From the NCBI RefSeq assembly GCF_002250055.1, contig NZ_CP018866.1, positions 4,398,869 through 4,462,868 of the forward strand: DNA of 64,000 bases. The letters are read 5' to 3'. The notes under the pieces were generated by a model. The model saw nothing but the letters and a program-made list of their open reading frames with translations. It was not told where the DNA came from and searched no databases. Source of the stretch: Sutcliffiella cohnii (GTDB lineage: Bacteria; Bacillota; Bacilli; Bacillales; Bacillaceae_I). This document shows, one piece after another, positions 18,394-30,559 of the stretch (position 1 is its first letter; each line of letters begins with the position of its first letter). A program made the position numbers and the translations under genes.

Positions 18394-19251
18394 TTACGCT
18401 TTGTTTGAAGAACCGAATTCGCGCATTTTACCTATTACTGTTGCTTTAATAGCGTCACGAGCTGGTCCTAAATATTTACGTGGATCGTATTCTTCAGGTT
18501 TAGCAGCTAACGTTTCGCGAACAGCTTTAGCAGATGCGATTTGGTTTTCTGTGTTTACGTTAATTTTTGCAGTACCGAATGAGATTGCTTTTTGAATGTC
18601 ATGAGTTGGGATACCAGTACCACCATGAAGTACTAAAGGTACTCCAGCGCGGTTGTTGATTTCTTCCATCTCTTTGAATCCAAGGTTTGGTTCACCTTTA
18701 TAAGGACCGTGTACAGATCCTAATGCAGGAGCTAAGCAATCGATTCCAGTGCGTTTCACTAGCTCTTCACACTCGTTCGGATCAGCGTAAATTACACCTT
18801 CCGCTACTACGTCATCTTCTTGTCCACCAACTACACCTAGCTCTGCTTCAACAGATACTCCGTGGAAGTGTGCTAGCTCAACAACTTTTGTAGTTGTTTC
18901 AATGTTTTCCTCGAAAGGATGGTGAGAAGCGTCAATCATTACGGAAGTAAATCCAGCATGAATTGCTTTCGCACAAGATTCAAAGCTAGAACCGTGGTCT
19001 AAATGAATTGCAACTGGAACTGTAATGCTATAGTCTTCCATTAAAGCTTTAACCATAGCTACAACTGTCTTAAATCCGCCCATATAACGAGCTGCACCTT
19101 CAGAAACTCCAAGGATAACCGGAGAGTTTTCTTCTTGTGCTGCTTGAAGAATTGCTTGAGTGAATTCTAAGTTATTTAAGTTGAACTGACCTACAGCATA
19201 TCCTTCTGCATTTGCTTTCTTTAACATTTCTGTCATGGATACTAAAGGCAT
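18394..19251 (-). CDS. fba: Class II fructose-bisphosphate aldolase
   Basis: Cleaves fructose-1,6-bisphosphate to glyceraldehyde-3-phosphate and dihydroxyacetone phosphate in glycolysis and runs in reverse in gluconeogenesis. 285 aa. Zinc ligands in HLDHGSS (83-89), [10 protein letters not shown] and VLHGGTGIP; catalytic Asp85. ATG preceded by AGGAGG. Adjacent to spo0F, as in B. subtilis. Confidence 0.95.
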   Translation of the reverse strand: MPLVSMTEMLKKANAEGYAVGQFNLNNLEFTQAILQAAQEENSPVILGVSEGAARYMGGFKTVVAMVKALMEDYSITVPVAIHLDHGSSFESCAKAIHAGFTSVMIDASHHPFEENIETTTKVVELAHFHGVSVEAELGVVGGQEDDVVAEGVIYADPNECEELVKRTGIDCLAPALGSVHGPYKGEPNLGFKEMEEINNRAGVPLVLHGGTGIPTHDIQKAISFGTAKINVNTENQIASAKAVRETLAAKPEEYDPRKYLGPARDAIKATVIGKMREFGSSNKA

Positions 19252-19439
19252 CGTTTAATCCTCCTTTATTTATATAAAACATTACTCGAAAAGTTATTTA
19301 CCAATATAGTTTCACCTAAACAAAAAAGGCTATGTACATTCCTTGTATAAAAGGTAAAAAACTTGTCGACGAAATCTAACCGTTATTAGCATACCAACTA
19401 AATTTAAAATCGGCAATAACTTCAAACCGCTATCGACCG

Positions 19440-19454
19440 ATGTAAGCGTTTAAA
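19440..19454. promoter_or_regulatory. Possible cre site upstream of fba
   Basis: ATGTAAGCGTTTAAA matches the CcpA consensus WTGNAANCGNWNNCW with one mismatch. It lies about 190 bp upstream of fba, which is far for direct control, so this is weak. Confidence 0.3.
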
Positions 19455-19507
19455 TGTAAAATGTTTTTATTTTCTGCCACATTCCACTGTTTTTAGGCAA
19501 AATTTTA

Positions 19508-19529
19508 CCCCTTACCTAAATGGAAGGGG
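19508..19529 (-). terminator. spo0F terminator
   Basis: CCCCTT CCATTTAGGT AAGGGG followed by TAAAATTTT on the minus strand, about 20 nt past the spo0F stop. Confidence 0.6.
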
Positions 19530-19546
19530 ATATGTAAATATTAGCT

Positions 19547-19915
19547 TTACACTTTTTTAGGCATGTACTTTCGGACAGCCTCTCTTAATTCATCAATATC
19601 AAATGGCTTTGCAAAATGTGTAATTGCACCTAAATCTTTTGATTCTTGAATCATATCAAGTTCACCGTAAGCAGTCATTATAATTACTTGAAAGTCTTTA
19701 TTAATGGCTTTTAAACGTTTTAAAATTTCAATACCGTCCATGCCAGGAATTTTCATATCAAGTAATATAAGATCTGGCGTATGCTTTTCTACGATGTCAA
19801 GTGCTTGATAACCGTTAGCAGCTTGAAATGTAGTGTACCCTTCCTTCTGGAATACTTCGTTCAATAAGATTCTAATTCCATATTGATCATCAACAATAAG
19901 TAGTTTATTCCCCAT
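19547..19915 (-). CDS. spo0F: Sporulation phosphorelay response regulator Spo0F
   Basis: Single receiver domain that takes phosphate from sporulation kinases and passes it to Spo0B, leading to Spo0A~P. 122 aa. Acidic pocket Asp9-Asp10 in [11 protein letters not shown], phospho-accepting Asp53 in [12 protein letters not shown]-type context, Thr in MTAYGE and Lys in FAKPFD. Very close to B. subtilis Spo0F. The ATG at 19915 is 8 nt from GAGGTG; the in-frame GTG upstream abuts the binding site. No output domain, as expected. Confidence 0.96.
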   Translation of the reverse strand: MGNKLLIVDDQYGIRILLNEVFQKEGYTTFQAANGYQALDIVEKHTPDLILLDMKIPGMDGIEILKRLKAINKDFQVIIMTAYGELDMIQESKDLGAITHFAKPFDIDELREAVRKYMPKKV

Positions 19916-20092
19916 CTTGAACACACCTCATTTCTTTCTGTATAATAAATGCATCTTTTACTTTTATTCTACTATCAAAACATATTTTCCTTCTTTTTGA
20001 AAAAAAATTTCTACATATTACAATATATTACACTACTTTTACAGGTGTATAAAGGTACAGAACGATATATTAGAAAGATAGGTGTATTCATT

Positions 20093-20632
20093 TTGTTAAA
20101 AATATTTACTACACAATTACAAGGTTCTTTTCAAAAAATCGCTAAAGAAGAAGAGTTTTCATTTGAGGACGGTGCTCGTTTACTAGCTCAAGCTATCGTA
20201 GGAGAAGGTGATATTTATATTTATGGTGCTCGCGAAATGAAAGCTGTCGTAGCAGAAGCGATAGAAGGGGTTGAAACGTTACCACGAGGAAAAGAATTAC
20301 ATCGTGATCTCGCATCCTCTATTTCAATAGCTGACCGTGCATTAATTGTCACGAGATATGATAATGACGAAGAAGCTATCAGAATTGCTAACACTTTAAC
20401 ACAAAACGGGGTTGGGGTTGTTGCAATTTCTACAATTTCTGATAAAAAAGAGGGAAAAACAGAGCGTTCTTTATCCGAAATTGCAGATGTGCATATTGAT
20501 TTACGGTTGAAAAGAGGACTTATTCCAGATGATGACGGCTCACGTTTCGGTTTCCCAACTAGTATGCTTGCCCTCTATGCGTATTATGGAATTGCTTTTA
20601 CGTTGAAAGAAACATTAGATGAATTAGAATAG
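20093..20632 (+). CDS. ywjG: DUF2529 protein, YwjG-like
   Basis: 179 aa with an SIS-like alpha/beta fold suggested by IYIYGAREM and VVAISTISDKK. The family is conserved in Bacillaceae next to pyrG and spo0F and has no assigned function. I choose the TTG at 20093 (MLKIFTTQLQG), 8 nt from AGGTG, because it aligns with B. subtilis YwjG. A longer open frame reaching back to 19949 is AT-rich leader and unlikely to be translated. Divergent from spo0F, convergent with pyrG. Confidence 0.85.
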   Translation: MLKIFTTQLQGSFQKIAKEEEFSFEDGARLLAQAIVGEGDIYIYGAREMKAVVAEAIEGVETLPRGKELHRDLASSISIADRALIVTRYDNDEEAIRIANTLTQNGVGVVAISTISDKKEGKTERSLSEIADVHIDLRLKRGLIPDDDGSRFGFPTSMLALYAYYGIAFTLKETLDELE

Positions 20633-20644
20633 TAAATATTATTT

Positions 20645-20677
20645 GCCTAGAGCTGTATACAGTTTTAGGCTTTTTTA
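20645..20677 (+). terminator. ywjG terminator
   Basis: GCCTAGAGCTG TATA CAGTTTTAGGC followed by six T. Confidence 0.8.
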
Positions 20678-20682
20678 TTCCA

Positions 20683-20714
20683 GAAAAAAGGAGTCACCTC
20701 AGGTCGGCAACTCC
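20683..20714 (-). terminator. pyrG terminator
   Basis: GGAGTTGCC GACCTGA GGTGACTCC followed by TTTTTTC on the minus strand, just past the pyrG stop. Confidence 0.8.
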
Positions 20715-20723
20715 TTTCATTCA

Positions 20724-22349
<1,626 letters not shown>

Positions 22350-22561
22350 TCAAATATTATGTGATTCTTATTGTCTGGCGGTTTTCAACTTCTATTGAAA
22401 TTGCCTATTTCACACCTTTTCCGGTATGTAACTAGTTGGTTATTGGGGCTTATTTTTGGATTCTCACTTTTCCTTTAGCTTTCCCATCCAAAATTATTTC
22501 ACCACTCTTTTGATTAGAAAAAACAGAAAAGTTACGTCGCTGTGGAGCTATAAAAAATTAT

Positions 22562-22614
22562 AAAAAGCGGATGCGCTCTTTATCGTTTTGCTCTTTTATG
22601 CGCGTCCCGCTTTA
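22562..22614 (-). other. Second terminator-like hairpin in the pyrG leader
   Basis: AAAGCGGGACGCGC pairs with GCGCATCCGCTTT, followed by TTTTTATAATTTTTT on the minus strand. It lies downstream of the known-type attenuator and about 225 nt before the pyrG start. Its role is unclear. Confidence 0.5.
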
Positions 22615-22621
22615 TTTTCTG

Positions 22622-22737
22622 AAAAAATAAAAAACGCCCCCGTTACCGATTAGGTAAGGGAGCGTGTATTGTATAAGTGCTTTCTCTTTTTTAAAGAGCC
22701 CAAAAAAGATTCTACCTACGAACAGAATAAAAGTCAA
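22622..22737 (-). promoter_or_regulatory. pyrG promoter and CTP-sensing attenuator
   Basis: Promoter TTGACT (22732-22737), 17 bp, TAGAAT (22709-22714), then 7 nt to the start site GGGCTC at 22701. A terminator follows: ACGCTCCCTTACC TAAT CGGTAACGGGGGCGT (22634-22665) with a long T run. In B. subtilis, low CTP causes RNA polymerase to stall at the C after GGG and add extra G residues, and the poly(G) end pairs with the CUCCCUU arm of the terminator to prevent termination. All parts are present here: GGGC start, CUCCCUU arm, terminator. The same hairpin can also end rpoE transcripts. Confidence 0.88.
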
Positions 22738-22765
22738 GCACATTCCTTTAAAATGTTACACGGTA

Positions 22766-23329
22766 TTATAATTCTTCTTCCTCTTCTTCGAGTTCCTCTT
22801 CTTCTTCGTCTAACTCATCAAATTCTTCTTCATCTTCGATAATTTCTAGATCATCGTCATCTGCGTCGTCATCTGCGTCGTCATCATCATCTAGGTCGTC
22901 GACTAGATCGTCATCTTCTAAGTCTTCTTCCTCGTAATCGTCTAAATCATCGAATTCTAAATCTTCTTCGTCTAGCTCATCGAAATCGTCCAACTCAATA
23001 TCGTCATCAAGTTGTTTTTTCGATTTTTTCTTCGTTTTTGCTTTTACCTGAGGTGTTGTTTCTTCCTCGATTTGGTCATACGGATACCATTCGCGAAGTC
23101 CCCACTGATTTTCTCCAATACAAATAAAACGTCCATCAATATTTAAGTCTGTATAAAATTGTGCAATTTTTGGACGTACTTCTTCATCAGATAATCCAAG
23201 GATTTGTTTTACGTCATCCAATAGTTCGCCGAACGTATAGGATTTTTTTTGTGTAATTAGTAATTCAGATGCAACTTCAATTAGTGACATTTCCTCTAAT
23301 TGTTCTTTCGTTAGATGGTCAAGAGCCAT
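22766..23329 (-). CDS. rpoE: DNA-directed RNA polymerase delta subunit
   Basis: Accessory subunit of RNA polymerase in Firmicutes that reduces non-specific nucleic acid binding and aids recycling. 187 aa. Residues 1-90 form the folded HARE-HTH domain (LIEVASELLITQKKSYTFGEL); from about 110 the chain is almost only Asp and Glu. Sits between acdA/icmF and pyrG, as in B. subtilis. Confidence 0.95.
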   Translation of the reverse strand: MALDHLTKEQLEEMSLIEVASELLITQKKSYTFGELLDDVKQILGLSDEEVRPKIAQFYTDLNIDGRFICIGENQWGLREWYPYDQIEEETTPQVKAKTKKKSKKQLDDDIELDDFDELDEEDLEFDDLDDYEEEDLEDDDLVDDLDDDDDADDDADDDDLEIIEDEEEFDELDEEEEELEEEEEEL

Positions 23330-23624
23330 GTCAGCACATCCTTTCTATGTATATCATATTAAAATAGTACCATTACTATTTCTATTAACCATATAAAACC
23401 ATACCATTCATTATAAACAAAAATTAATTGTTTAATCCAGCCTTAAATGATTGTTTATGTAAAAATGTTTATTTAAATGAAAAGAAACTACGGCGTTCGT
23501 CATTGTTCGACGAACGCCTTGGTTAGTATTTCTGTTATTATCGTCCGTTTCACTACGCTACAGGTACTCGCTTCCTTCCACTCACAGTTCTAAATCTTGA
23601 AAGTCAAAACATAGTAGCAGTTTG

Positions 23625-24090
23625 TACGGGCGTGAGCAAAGCGCCTCCGCTTTTCTGATTGTCCAGCTGCGGGCGTTAGCGGCTAACAAACTTCCCAGTC
23701 CGTCCGTACGATAAGTCAACATCGGCTCCTTTCACTCGCCGTGTTTCCTTTATCTCCTACCGGACTGGTCCAGTTTGTACGGGCCTGAGCAAAGCGCCTC
23801 CGCTTTTCGCATTGTCCAGCTCCGGGCGTTAGCGGCTAACAAACTTCCCAGTCCGTCCGTACGATAAGTCAACATCGGCTCCTTTCACTCGCCGTGTTTC
23901 CTTTATCTCCTACCGGACTGGTCCAGTTTGTACGCCGCTGATCGAACGCCCTCCGCTTTTCTGATTGTCCAGCTGCAGGGGCTAGCGGCTCTTTGGTCTA
24001 AGTCAGTCACTTCCGGTGGGCAAAAAGCGCCCACCTGCAGCGCCTGCCTTATGCTTGTCGCCGCTAAACGAGCCCCTTCCGCATTTCTAT
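23625..24090 (-). repeat. Chain of repeats R2-R2-R1, reverse orientation
   Basis: Partial R2 end (about 23625-23660), two nearly identical R2 units (about 23666-23810 and 23811-23962, each with AACAAACTTCCCAGTCCGTC and TTTCACTCGCCGTGTTTCC) and one R1 (about 23968-24090, GGTGGGC AAAAAGC GCCCACC). The outer end of R1 stops exactly at the icmF stop codon. The near identity of the two R2 units suggests recent duplication. The rest of 23330-23620 is AT-rich and empty apart from an R3-like fragment (TTTCACTACGCTACAGGTACTCGC) near 23550. Confidence 0.78.
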
Positions 24091-27000
24091 CTACATATTC
24101 CTTCTGTATTGCCCGCCTACTTGGTAGAGGGCGTTGGTGATTTGGCCCAAGGAAGCTACTTTTACTGTTTCCATTAGTTCTTCGAAGATGTTGCCTCCGC
24201 TTATGGCAGTTTGTTGTAGTTTTTGTAGTGCTTCTGCCAGTTGGTCTTCATGTTCTGTTTGGAATTGTCTTAAGTTGCGAATTTGTGTTTCTTTTTCCTC
24301 TTCTGTTGAACGAGCTAGCTCGATGGAGTTTAACTCTTCTTCAGATGGCGGGTTCGGGTTTTTATATGTGTTTACCCCGATTATCGGCAATTCGCCTGTA
24401 TGTTTTTTCATTTCATAATACATCGATTCGTCTTGGATCTTCCCACGCTGGTATTGCGTTTCCATTGCACCTAACACACCGCCACGGTCATTTAAGCGAT
24501 CGAATTCTTGCAGAACTGCTTCCTCTACTAAATCTGTTAACTCTTCGACGATAAACGCCCCTTGTAACGGGTTTTCGTTCTTCGTTAAGCCATGCTCTTT
24601 CGTAATAATCATTTGAATCGCCATTGCACGACGGACCGATTCTTCCGTTGGTGTCGTAATCGCCTCGTCGTAAGCATTCGTATGAAGCGAGTTACAGTTA
24701 TCTTGTAGTGCCATTAATGCTTGTAACGTTGTTCGAATATCGTTAAAGTCAATTTCTTGCGCATGCAACGATCGACCTGATGTTTGAATATGGTATTTTA
24801 GTTTTTGACTGCGCTCATTTGCACCGTATTTATTTTTCATAACCGTTGACCAAATACGGCGAGCAACACGACCAATAACTGTGTATTCTGGGTCTAATCC
24901 GTTACTAAAGAAGAATGAAAGGTTAGGCGCAAAGTCATCTATATTCATTCCACGGCTTAAATAATACTCTACATACGTAAAGCCATTTGCAAGCGTGAAG
25001 GCAAGTTGAGAAATTGGGTTTGCTCCCGCTTCGGCAATGTGATAACCAGAAATTGAAACGGAATAATAGTTTCGTACTTTATGGTCGATGAAATATTGTT
25101 GAATATCTCCCATCATCCGCAATGCAAATTCTGTTGAGAAAATACATGTGTTTTGTCCTTGGTCTTCTTTCAAAATATCGGCTTGCACTGTTCCACGTAC
25201 TGTTTTTAATGTCCATTCTCTTACTTCTGTATACTCTTCTACTGTTAGTACCCTACCAAGCTCTTCTTCTTTTTTCTTCACTTGTTGGTCTATAGCAGTG
25301 TTCATAAACATCGCTAATATAATCGGTGCTGGACCGTTAATCGTCATCGACACAGACGTAGAAGGCGCGCACAAATCAAATCCGTCATACAGTTTTTTCA
25401 TATCCTCTAGCGTACAAATACTAACACCACTATTTCCGATTTTCCCATAAATATCTGGGCGGTGGTCCGGATCTTCTCCATAAAGAGTTACCGAGTCAAA
25501 CGCTGTACTTAAACGTTTCGCTGTATCATCTTTACTTAAATAGTGGAAACGACGATTTGTTCTTTCAGGAGTTCCTTCGCCAGCAAATTGACGTTTCGGA
25601 TCTTCCCCTTCCCGTTTAAACGGAAACACTCCTGCCGTATAAGGGAATTCTCCTGGAACATTTTCTTTATATACCCATTTTAATATTTCCCCATAGTCTA
25701 CATATTTCGGTAAAACTACTTTCGGAATGGAAAGGCCTGATAAGCTTTTCGTTGTAAGCTTTGTAATAATTTCTTTGTCACGGATTCTCGTTATAAATTG
25801 ATCACCAGAATATGCTTCTCGTTTCGCATCCCACGATTCTAGTACTTTTTTAGATGTTGGAGTTAGTTGTTGCGCATATTCTTCTCGTAATTGTTGTAGT
25901 TCTTGCTTTAGCTCCGCTTTTCCAGCTACTGATGCTGCTTCCATTGCTCCATCTAACTGAAACAGTTTACGGGCAATCTCCACTTGCGCTTGCGCATCCT
26001 TATGATAGTTTCGAACTGTTTCGGAAATCTCACGTAAATAATAGCGACGGTCGTTCGGAATAATAATATTTTGTTTTTCTACTTCTTTTGATACTGGCAA
26101 ACTCGATGAGTAAGTTGTTCCTGCTTTTTCATTTATTTTTTCTAGAAGAGCTGCAAATAACGTATTCGTACCTAAATCGTTAAACTGGCTCGCAATGGTT
26201 CCGTACACCGGCATTTCATCTAGCTCTTTATCCCATAATAAACGGCTTCTTTGGTACTGCTTTTGAACTTGACGTTTTGCATCCTCAGAGCCTTTTCGTT
26301 CAAATTTATTAATCACAATTAAGTCTGCGTAATCGATCATATCTATTTTTTCAAGCTGTGACGGAGCACCAAATTCGCTCGTCATTACATACATAGAAAG
26401 ATCGGTAATTTCTGTTATCGCAGCATCTCCTTGACCGATACCACTCGTTTCGACAATAACTAAATCAAAGCCTGCTGCTTTTACAACAGAAATAGCATCC
26501 CGTATCGCTAACGATAGCTCGGAACGCGAGCCTCTTGTTGCAAGGGAGCGCATATAAACTCTTGGGTTGAAAATAGCGTTCATCCGAATGCGGTCTCCTA
26601 ATAGTGCTCCACCTGTTTTTTGCTTTGTCGGATCAACCGAAAGGATAGCAATTTTCTTTTCCGGCACTTCGTTTAAAAAGCGTCGAATCAGTTCATCTGT
26701 TAATGAGCTTTTCCCAGCTCCGCCTGTTCCTGTAATTCCTAATACTGGTGAATTGGACTGCATCGCTTTTACTTGCTCTAACATTGCTTGCGCCGTTGAT
26801 GCTACTTCCGCTTCTGCCGAAAGACCTACTTCTGCTAATGTTATCAGTCTACCAATTAGACGATGATTATCAGCGTCTAATTGCTCTACATCAACGTCCA
26901 AGCCTTCTCCAGGTAAAAAGTCACAATCTCTTACCATTAAATCTATCATTCCTTGAAGGCCATACTCCCGACCGTCATCCGGTGAAAAAATACGAGCAAT

Positions 27001-27342
27001 CCCGTATTCATGGAGTTCCTTTATTTCTTCTGGAATGATAACACCGCCTCCACCACCGTAAATTCGGATGTGTGGCGCGCCTTTTTCTTTTAATAAGTCA
27101 TACATATATTTAAAATATTCTACGTGACCACCTTGGTAAGATGATATAGCAATTCCTTGCACATCTTCTTGAATAGCCGCATTTACAATTTCTTCAACAG
27201 AACGGTTATGTCCTAAATGAATGACTTCCGCTCCACTTCCTTGTAAAATACGACGCATAATATTAATCGATGCATCATGACCGTCAAAAAGACTGGAAGC
27301 CGTTACGAAACGGATATGGTGTTTTCGTTTATACGTTTCCAT
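24091..27342 (-). CDS. icmF: Fused isobutyryl-CoA mutase IcmF
   Basis: Adenosylcobalamin-dependent interconversion of isobutyryl-CoA and n-butyryl-CoA, feeding valine or branched-fatty-acid carbon into beta-oxidation. 1083 aa. Order: B12-binding domain at the N-terminus (FDGHDASIN about 18-26, the DxHxxG motif with Ser last; [10 protein letters not shown]), G-protein chaperone domain with P-loop GTGGAGKSS near 205 and [17 protein letters not shown], a linker, and the C-terminal mutase barrel ([30 protein letters not shown]). This B12/GTPase/mutase arrangement defines IcmF. The ATG overlaps the tetR stop (TAATG), so the two are coupled. An R1 repeat abuts its stop. Confidence 0.93.
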   Translation of the reverse strand: METYKRKHHIRFVTASSLFDGHDASINIMRRILQGSGAEVIHLGHNRSVEEIVNAAIQEDVQGIAISSYQGGHVEYFKYMYDLLKEKGAPHIRIYGGGGGVIIPEEIKELHEYGIARIFSPDDGREYGLQGMIDLMVRDCDFLPGEGLDVDVEQLDADNHRLIGRLITLAEVGLSAEAEVASTAQAMLEQVKAMQSNSPVLGITGTGGAGKSSLTDELIRRFLNEVPEKKIAILSVDPTKQKTGGALLGDRIRMNAIFNPRVYMRSLATRGSRSELSLAIRDAISVVKAAGFDLVIVETSGIGQGDAAITEITDLSMYVMTSEFGAPSQLEKIDMIDYADLIVINKFERKGSEDAKRQVQKQYQRSRLLWDKELDEMPVYGTIASQFNDLGTNTLFAALLEKINEKAGTTYSSSLPVSKEVEKQNIIIPNDRRYYLREISETVRNYHKDAQAQVEIARKLFQLDGAMEAASVAGKAELKQELQQLREEYAQQLTPTSKKVLESWDAKREAYSGDQFITRIRDKEIITKLTTKSLSGLSIPKVVLPKYVDYGEILKWVYKENVPGEFPYTAGVFPFKREGEDPKRQFAGEGTPERTNRRFHYLSKDDTAKRLSTAFDSVTLYGEDPDHRPDIYGKIGNSGVSICTLEDMKKLYDGFDLCAPSTSVSMTINGPAPIILAMFMNTAIDQQVKKKEEELGRVLTVEEYTEVREWTLKTVRGTVQADILKEDQGQNTCIFSTEFALRMMGDIQQYFIDHKVRNYYSVSISGYHIAEAGANPISQLAFTLANGFTYVEYYLSRGMNIDDFAPNLSFFFSNGLDPEYTVIGRVARRIWSTVMKNKYGANERSQKLKYHIQTSGRSLHAQEIDFNDIRTTLQALMALQDNCNSLHTNAYDEAITTPTEESVRRAMAIQMIITKEHGLTKNENPLQGAFIVEELTDLVEEAVLQEFDRLNDRGGVLGAMETQYQRGKIQDESMYYEMKKHTGELPIIGVNTYKNPNPPSEEELNSIELARSTEEEKETQIRNLRQFQTEHEDQLAEALQKLQQTAISGGNIFEELMETVKVASLGQITNALYQVGGQYRRNM

Positions 27343-27974
27343 TATTTTTTCTCCCCCTTCATAAGACCGTGTAACAATATTTCAAGTTGAAGCTCTATAT
27401 ACTCATTTAAATTAAATTGCTTTTGTAATGCCCAACGTCGGAATCCCCACATCTGACCTTGGACGAACAAATTGTGTGCAAGTAGCGAAATTTCTTTTTC
27501 CGAGACAGGTAAATTTTCATATTCAACACAATTGCGGATTACCCGTTCAAACATGCCTACCATTTGTAATTCTTTATTTAACACGTATGGAAGTGCGTCT
27601 TTTGATAAAGATTTTGCCTCCTGGTACATAACAAGTACTTCATCTTGCATTTCATCCATTACATGAAAATAATAATATATTGCTGATTTTAAGCTTTTTA
27701 AGCATCCTCGGTTCATATCTAACTCTTGCTGTAACCGCTCTCCAACTTGGTCATAAATGCGGTCACAAACGAGATACAATACGTCCTCTTTCGTACGAAT
27801 GTATTCATACAGTGTGCCAATACTAAATCCAGCCTCTTTTGCAAGCTCTCTCGTCGTTGTACGGTGAAAGCCTTTTTCTTTAAAAAGGCTCACCGCTCCT
27901 TTAATCATTTGATCTCTTCTTTTTTCAATTAACTTTTCATCTTTCACCGACGCATGTACTTGCCTTTTTTTCAT
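27342..27974 (-). CDS. TetR/AcrR family transcriptional regulator
   Basis: 210 aa. N-terminal helix-turn-helix with [40 protein letters not shown] (about 25-70), then a helical ligand-binding domain. The ATG at 27974 has GGTGGGAG 5 nt upstream; an in-frame GTG at 27986 lies inside the binding site. Placed between acdA and icmF and coupled to icmF, so it probably senses an acyl-CoA and controls this cluster. It is not obviously the B. subtilis FadR orthologue. Ligand and operator not known. Confidence 0.88.
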   Translation of the reverse strand: MKKRQVHASVKDEKLIEKRRDQMIKGAVSLFKEKGFHRTTTRELAKEAGFSIGTLYEYIRTKEDVLYLVCDRIYDQVGERLQQELDMNRGCLKSLKSAIYYYFHVMDEMQDEVLVMYQEAKSLSKDALPYVLNKELQMVGMFERVIRNCVEYENLPVSEKEISLLAHNLFVQGQMWGFRRWALQKQFNLNEYIELQLEILLHGLMKGEKK

Positions 27975-27994
27975 TAAAGCTCCCACCTATTCGG

Positions 27995-29134
27995 TTACTT
28001 CGTGATCATACGAGAAATAACGAGACGCTGAATTTCTTGTGTACCTTCATAAATTTGGGTAATTTTTGCATCTCTCATATAGCGCTCAACTGGATAGTCT
28101 TTCGTATAACCGTATCCACCAAAAATTTGTACCGCTTCTGTCGTAACTTTCATTGCAGTATCACCAGCTAACAGTTTAGACATTGCTGATTCTTTTCCGT
28201 AAGAAAGACCTTCTGATTCTCTCCACGCTGCTTGATAAGTTAATAGTCTAGAAGCTTCAATAGATGTTGCCATATCTGCTAGTTTAAAGCTTACACCTTG
28301 TTGAGCTGAGATCGGTTTACCGAATTGAACGCGCTCTTTTGCATAAGCGATCGCTGCGTCTAATGCGCCTTGTGCGATACCAACTGCTTGCGCAGCAATG
28401 CCGTTACGTCCACCGTCTAGAGTTGTCATCGCGACTTTGAACCCTTCACCTTCTGCACCAAGCATGTTTTCTTTCGGTACGCGACACTCTTCAAAAATAA
28501 TTTCCGTTGTAGGTGAAGAACGAATTCCTAACTTCTTTTCCTTCTTTCCAACAGAGAATCCAGGGAAGTCACTTTCGATAATGAATGCAGATGTTCCTTT
28601 ATGTTTAGAAGTTGGATCTGTTAATGCAAACACCACATAGATGTCCGCAATTCCACCGTTTGTAATGAATATTTTAGAACCGTTTAATACGTAATGGTCT
28701 CCGTCTAATCTAGCCGTTGTTCTCATTGCACCTGCATCTGAGCCTGATCCTGGCTCAGTTAGTCCGTAGCCACCAATTTTCGTACCTTGTGCTAGTGGCA
28801 CTAAATATTTTTGCTTTTGCTCTTCTGTACCATATTTGTAAATCGGCCAGCTCGCTAACGATGTGTGCGCGGATAAGGTTACTCCTGTAGATGCACATAC
28901 ACGAGAAAGCTCTTCAACTGCGATACAATATGCTAAATAGTCACTGCCAATTCCGCCGTACTCTTCCGGAAAAGGTATTCCTGTTAGACCAAGGTCCGCC
29001 ATTTTATTGAATATTTCCATATCGAAGCGCTCTTCTTCGTCACGCTCTGCTGCTGTTGGTTCTACTTCGTTTCTTGCAAAGTCTCTTACCATTTTGCGAA
29101 TCATTTCATGTTCTTCTGATAATAAAAAGTTCAT
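27995..29134 (-). CDS. acdA: Acyl-CoA dehydrogenase (AcdA-like)
   Basis: FAD-dependent first step of acyl-CoA beta-oxidation. 379 aa. N-terminal helical domain, [19 protein letters not shown]/substrate loop, and the C-terminal catalytic Glu in [11 protein letters not shown]. Equivalent to B. subtilis acdA, which lies beside rpoE. Here icmF and tetR are inserted between. ATG with GGAGGG. A repeat R3 separates it from the upstream paralogue. Confidence 0.93.
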   Translation of the reverse strand: MNFLLSEEHEMIRKMVRDFARNEVEPTAAERDEEERFDMEIFNKMADLGLTGIPFPEEYGGIGSDYLAYCIAVEELSRVCASTGVTLSAHTSLASWPIYKYGTEEQKQKYLVPLAQGTKIGGYGLTEPGSGSDAGAMRTTARLDGDHYVLNGSKIFITNGGIADIYVVFALTDPTSKHKGTSAFIIESDFPGFSVGKKEKKLGIRSSPTTEIIFEECRVPKENMLGAEGEGFKVAMTTLDGGRNGIAAQAVGIAQGALDAAIAYAKERVQFGKPISAQQGVSFKLADMATSIEASRLLTYQAAWRESEGLSYGKESAMSKLLAGDTAMKVTTEAVQIFGGYGYTKDYPVERYMRDAKITQIYEGTQEIQRLVISRMITK

Positions 29135-29198
29135 TTGTTTCCCTCCGTTTTTTCGTTAGTATCTATCCTTGAACAAAGATTAATATTTCTAAGTTTGT

Positions 29199-29331
29199 CC
29201 GTTACACTACGCTGCAGGTACTCGCTTTCCGCGGGGAGAAACGGGAGCCTCCTCGGGCTTTGCCCTGTGGGGTCTCCCGATTCCTCTTCTTCCCGCAGGA
29301 GTCTCGCACCTTCCGCTTCGTTCCACTCATA
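29199..29331. repeat. R3 interspersed repeat (intact)
   Basis: From GTCCGTTACACTACGCTGCA to TTCCGCTTCGTTCCACTCA, with the central CTTTCCGCGGGGAG, GAGCCTCCTCGGGC, CCTGTGGGGTCTC and TCCCGCAGGAGTC blocks and an inner hairpin GGGAG..CTCCC. Occupies most of the 266-bp gap between two acyl-CoA dehydrogenase genes. Confidence 0.8.
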
Positions 29332-29400
29332 AGTTTAATGCAAAACCTTATTCTAACTTTGGAACTCTTATTGGCACGGCACGGAAATTAGTCCGCCATA

Positions 29401-30540
29401 TTACTTTAATAAATGTTTACTAATTACTAACCGTTGAATTTCACTTGTTCCTTCGTATATTTCACAAACTTTCGCATCGCGGAAAAAGCGTTCTACTGGA
29501 TAATCTTTCGTATATCCGTAGCCACCGAATATTTGCACTGCTTCCGTAGCAACTTCCATTGCCGTTTTAGATGCAAAAAGCTTTGCAATCGACGCTTCTT
29601 TTCCACATGGAAAACCTTTGGAGCGTAAATTTGCCGCCCGATATACTAATAGTTTTGCAGCTTCAACCGCGGTTGCCATATCTGCTAATTTAAAACCTAC
29701 ACCTTGTTGTGCTGCGATTGGCTTTCCGAATTGAGCACGCTCTTTCGCATACGCAACTGCCGCTTCTAGCGCGGCTTCGGCAATTCCTAAAGATTGCGCA
29801 GCTATTCCAATTCGACCAACATCTAAGTTAGACATAGCATTTTTAAAGCCTTCTCCTTCTGCACCGAGTAAATTTTCGACTGGTACTTTCGCTTCTTCAA
29901 ATGTTAGTTGTACAGTGCGAGAGCCGTGAAGTCCCATTTTATGTTCGTCTTTTCCGATAATAAAACCTGGTGTATCCTTCTCGACAATAAAAGCAGAAAT
30001 TCCTTTTGTCCCGAGCTCCGGATTAGTGGAAGCGTAAACAATATAAGTGTCTGCTTCTCCACCGTTCGTAATAAATACTTTTGAGCCGTTTAAAATGTAG
30101 TGATCATCTTTCAACACGGCACGGGTCTTTAAGCTACCAGCATCTGAACCTGAACTTGGCTCTGTTAAACAGAACGCCCCTAAATACTCACCGCTCGCTA
30201 ATTTGGTAACATATTTTTTCTTTTGTTCTTCTGTTCCAAAGTATAGAATCGGATTCGTGCCGACTGACGTATGAACACTTAAAATAACGCCGACTGTTGC
30301 ACTCACCTTTGAAAGTTCATTAATCGCAATAATGTAGGACGTAAAATCCATCCCTGCCCCACCGTATTCTTCTGGAATGGTTATACCCATTAATCCAAGT
30401 TCAGCCATTTTCTTTAAAATGCCTCTAGGAAATTCACCATCTTCTTCCATTTTTTCTACGAACGGAGCAATTTCTGCTTCTGCAAAGTCTCTGACCATTT
30501 TTCGCATCATTTCTTGTTCTTCTGTAAAGCGTAAATTCAT
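29401..30540 (-). CDS. mmgC: Acyl-CoA dehydrogenase (MmgC-like)
   Basis: Second acyl-CoA dehydrogenase, 379 aa after start correction. [17 protein letters not shown] and the catalytic [11 protein letters not shown] are present. It resembles B. subtilis MmgC (short-chain) more than AcdA ([18 protein letters not shown]). ATG at 30540 lies about 10 nt from AGGAG; the 20 upstream codons overlap mmgB and are probably untranslated. Follows mmgB with a 19-bp gap. Confidence 0.9.
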   Translation of the reverse strand: MNLRFTEEQEMMRKMVRDFAEAEIAPFVEKMEEDGEFPRGILKKMAELGLMGITIPEEYGGAGMDFTSYIIAINELSKVSATVGVILSVHTSVGTNPILYFGTEEQKKKYVTKLASGEYLGAFCLTEPSSGSDAGSLKTRAVLKDDHYILNGSKVFITNGGEADTYIVYASTNPELGTKGISAFIVEKDTPGFIIGKDEHKMGLHGSRTVQLTFEEAKVPVENLLGAEGEGFKNAMSNLDVGRIGIAAQSLGIAEAALEAAVAYAKERAQFGKPIAAQQGVGFKLADMATAVEAAKLLVYRAANLRSKGFPCGKEASIAKLFASKTAMEVATEAVQIFGGYGYTKDYPVERFFRDAKVCEIYEGTSEIQRLVISKHLLK

Positions 30541-30559
30541 GATGATCCAACTCCTATGT

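Noticed and set aside
19360-19380. Spo0A box near TTGTCGACGAAA
   Set aside because: Imperfect match and located downstream of spo0F rather than in its promoter.
19949-20092. 48-codon N-terminal extension of ywjG
   Set aside because: AT-rich leader, no binding site; the TTG at 20093 has one and aligns with the family.
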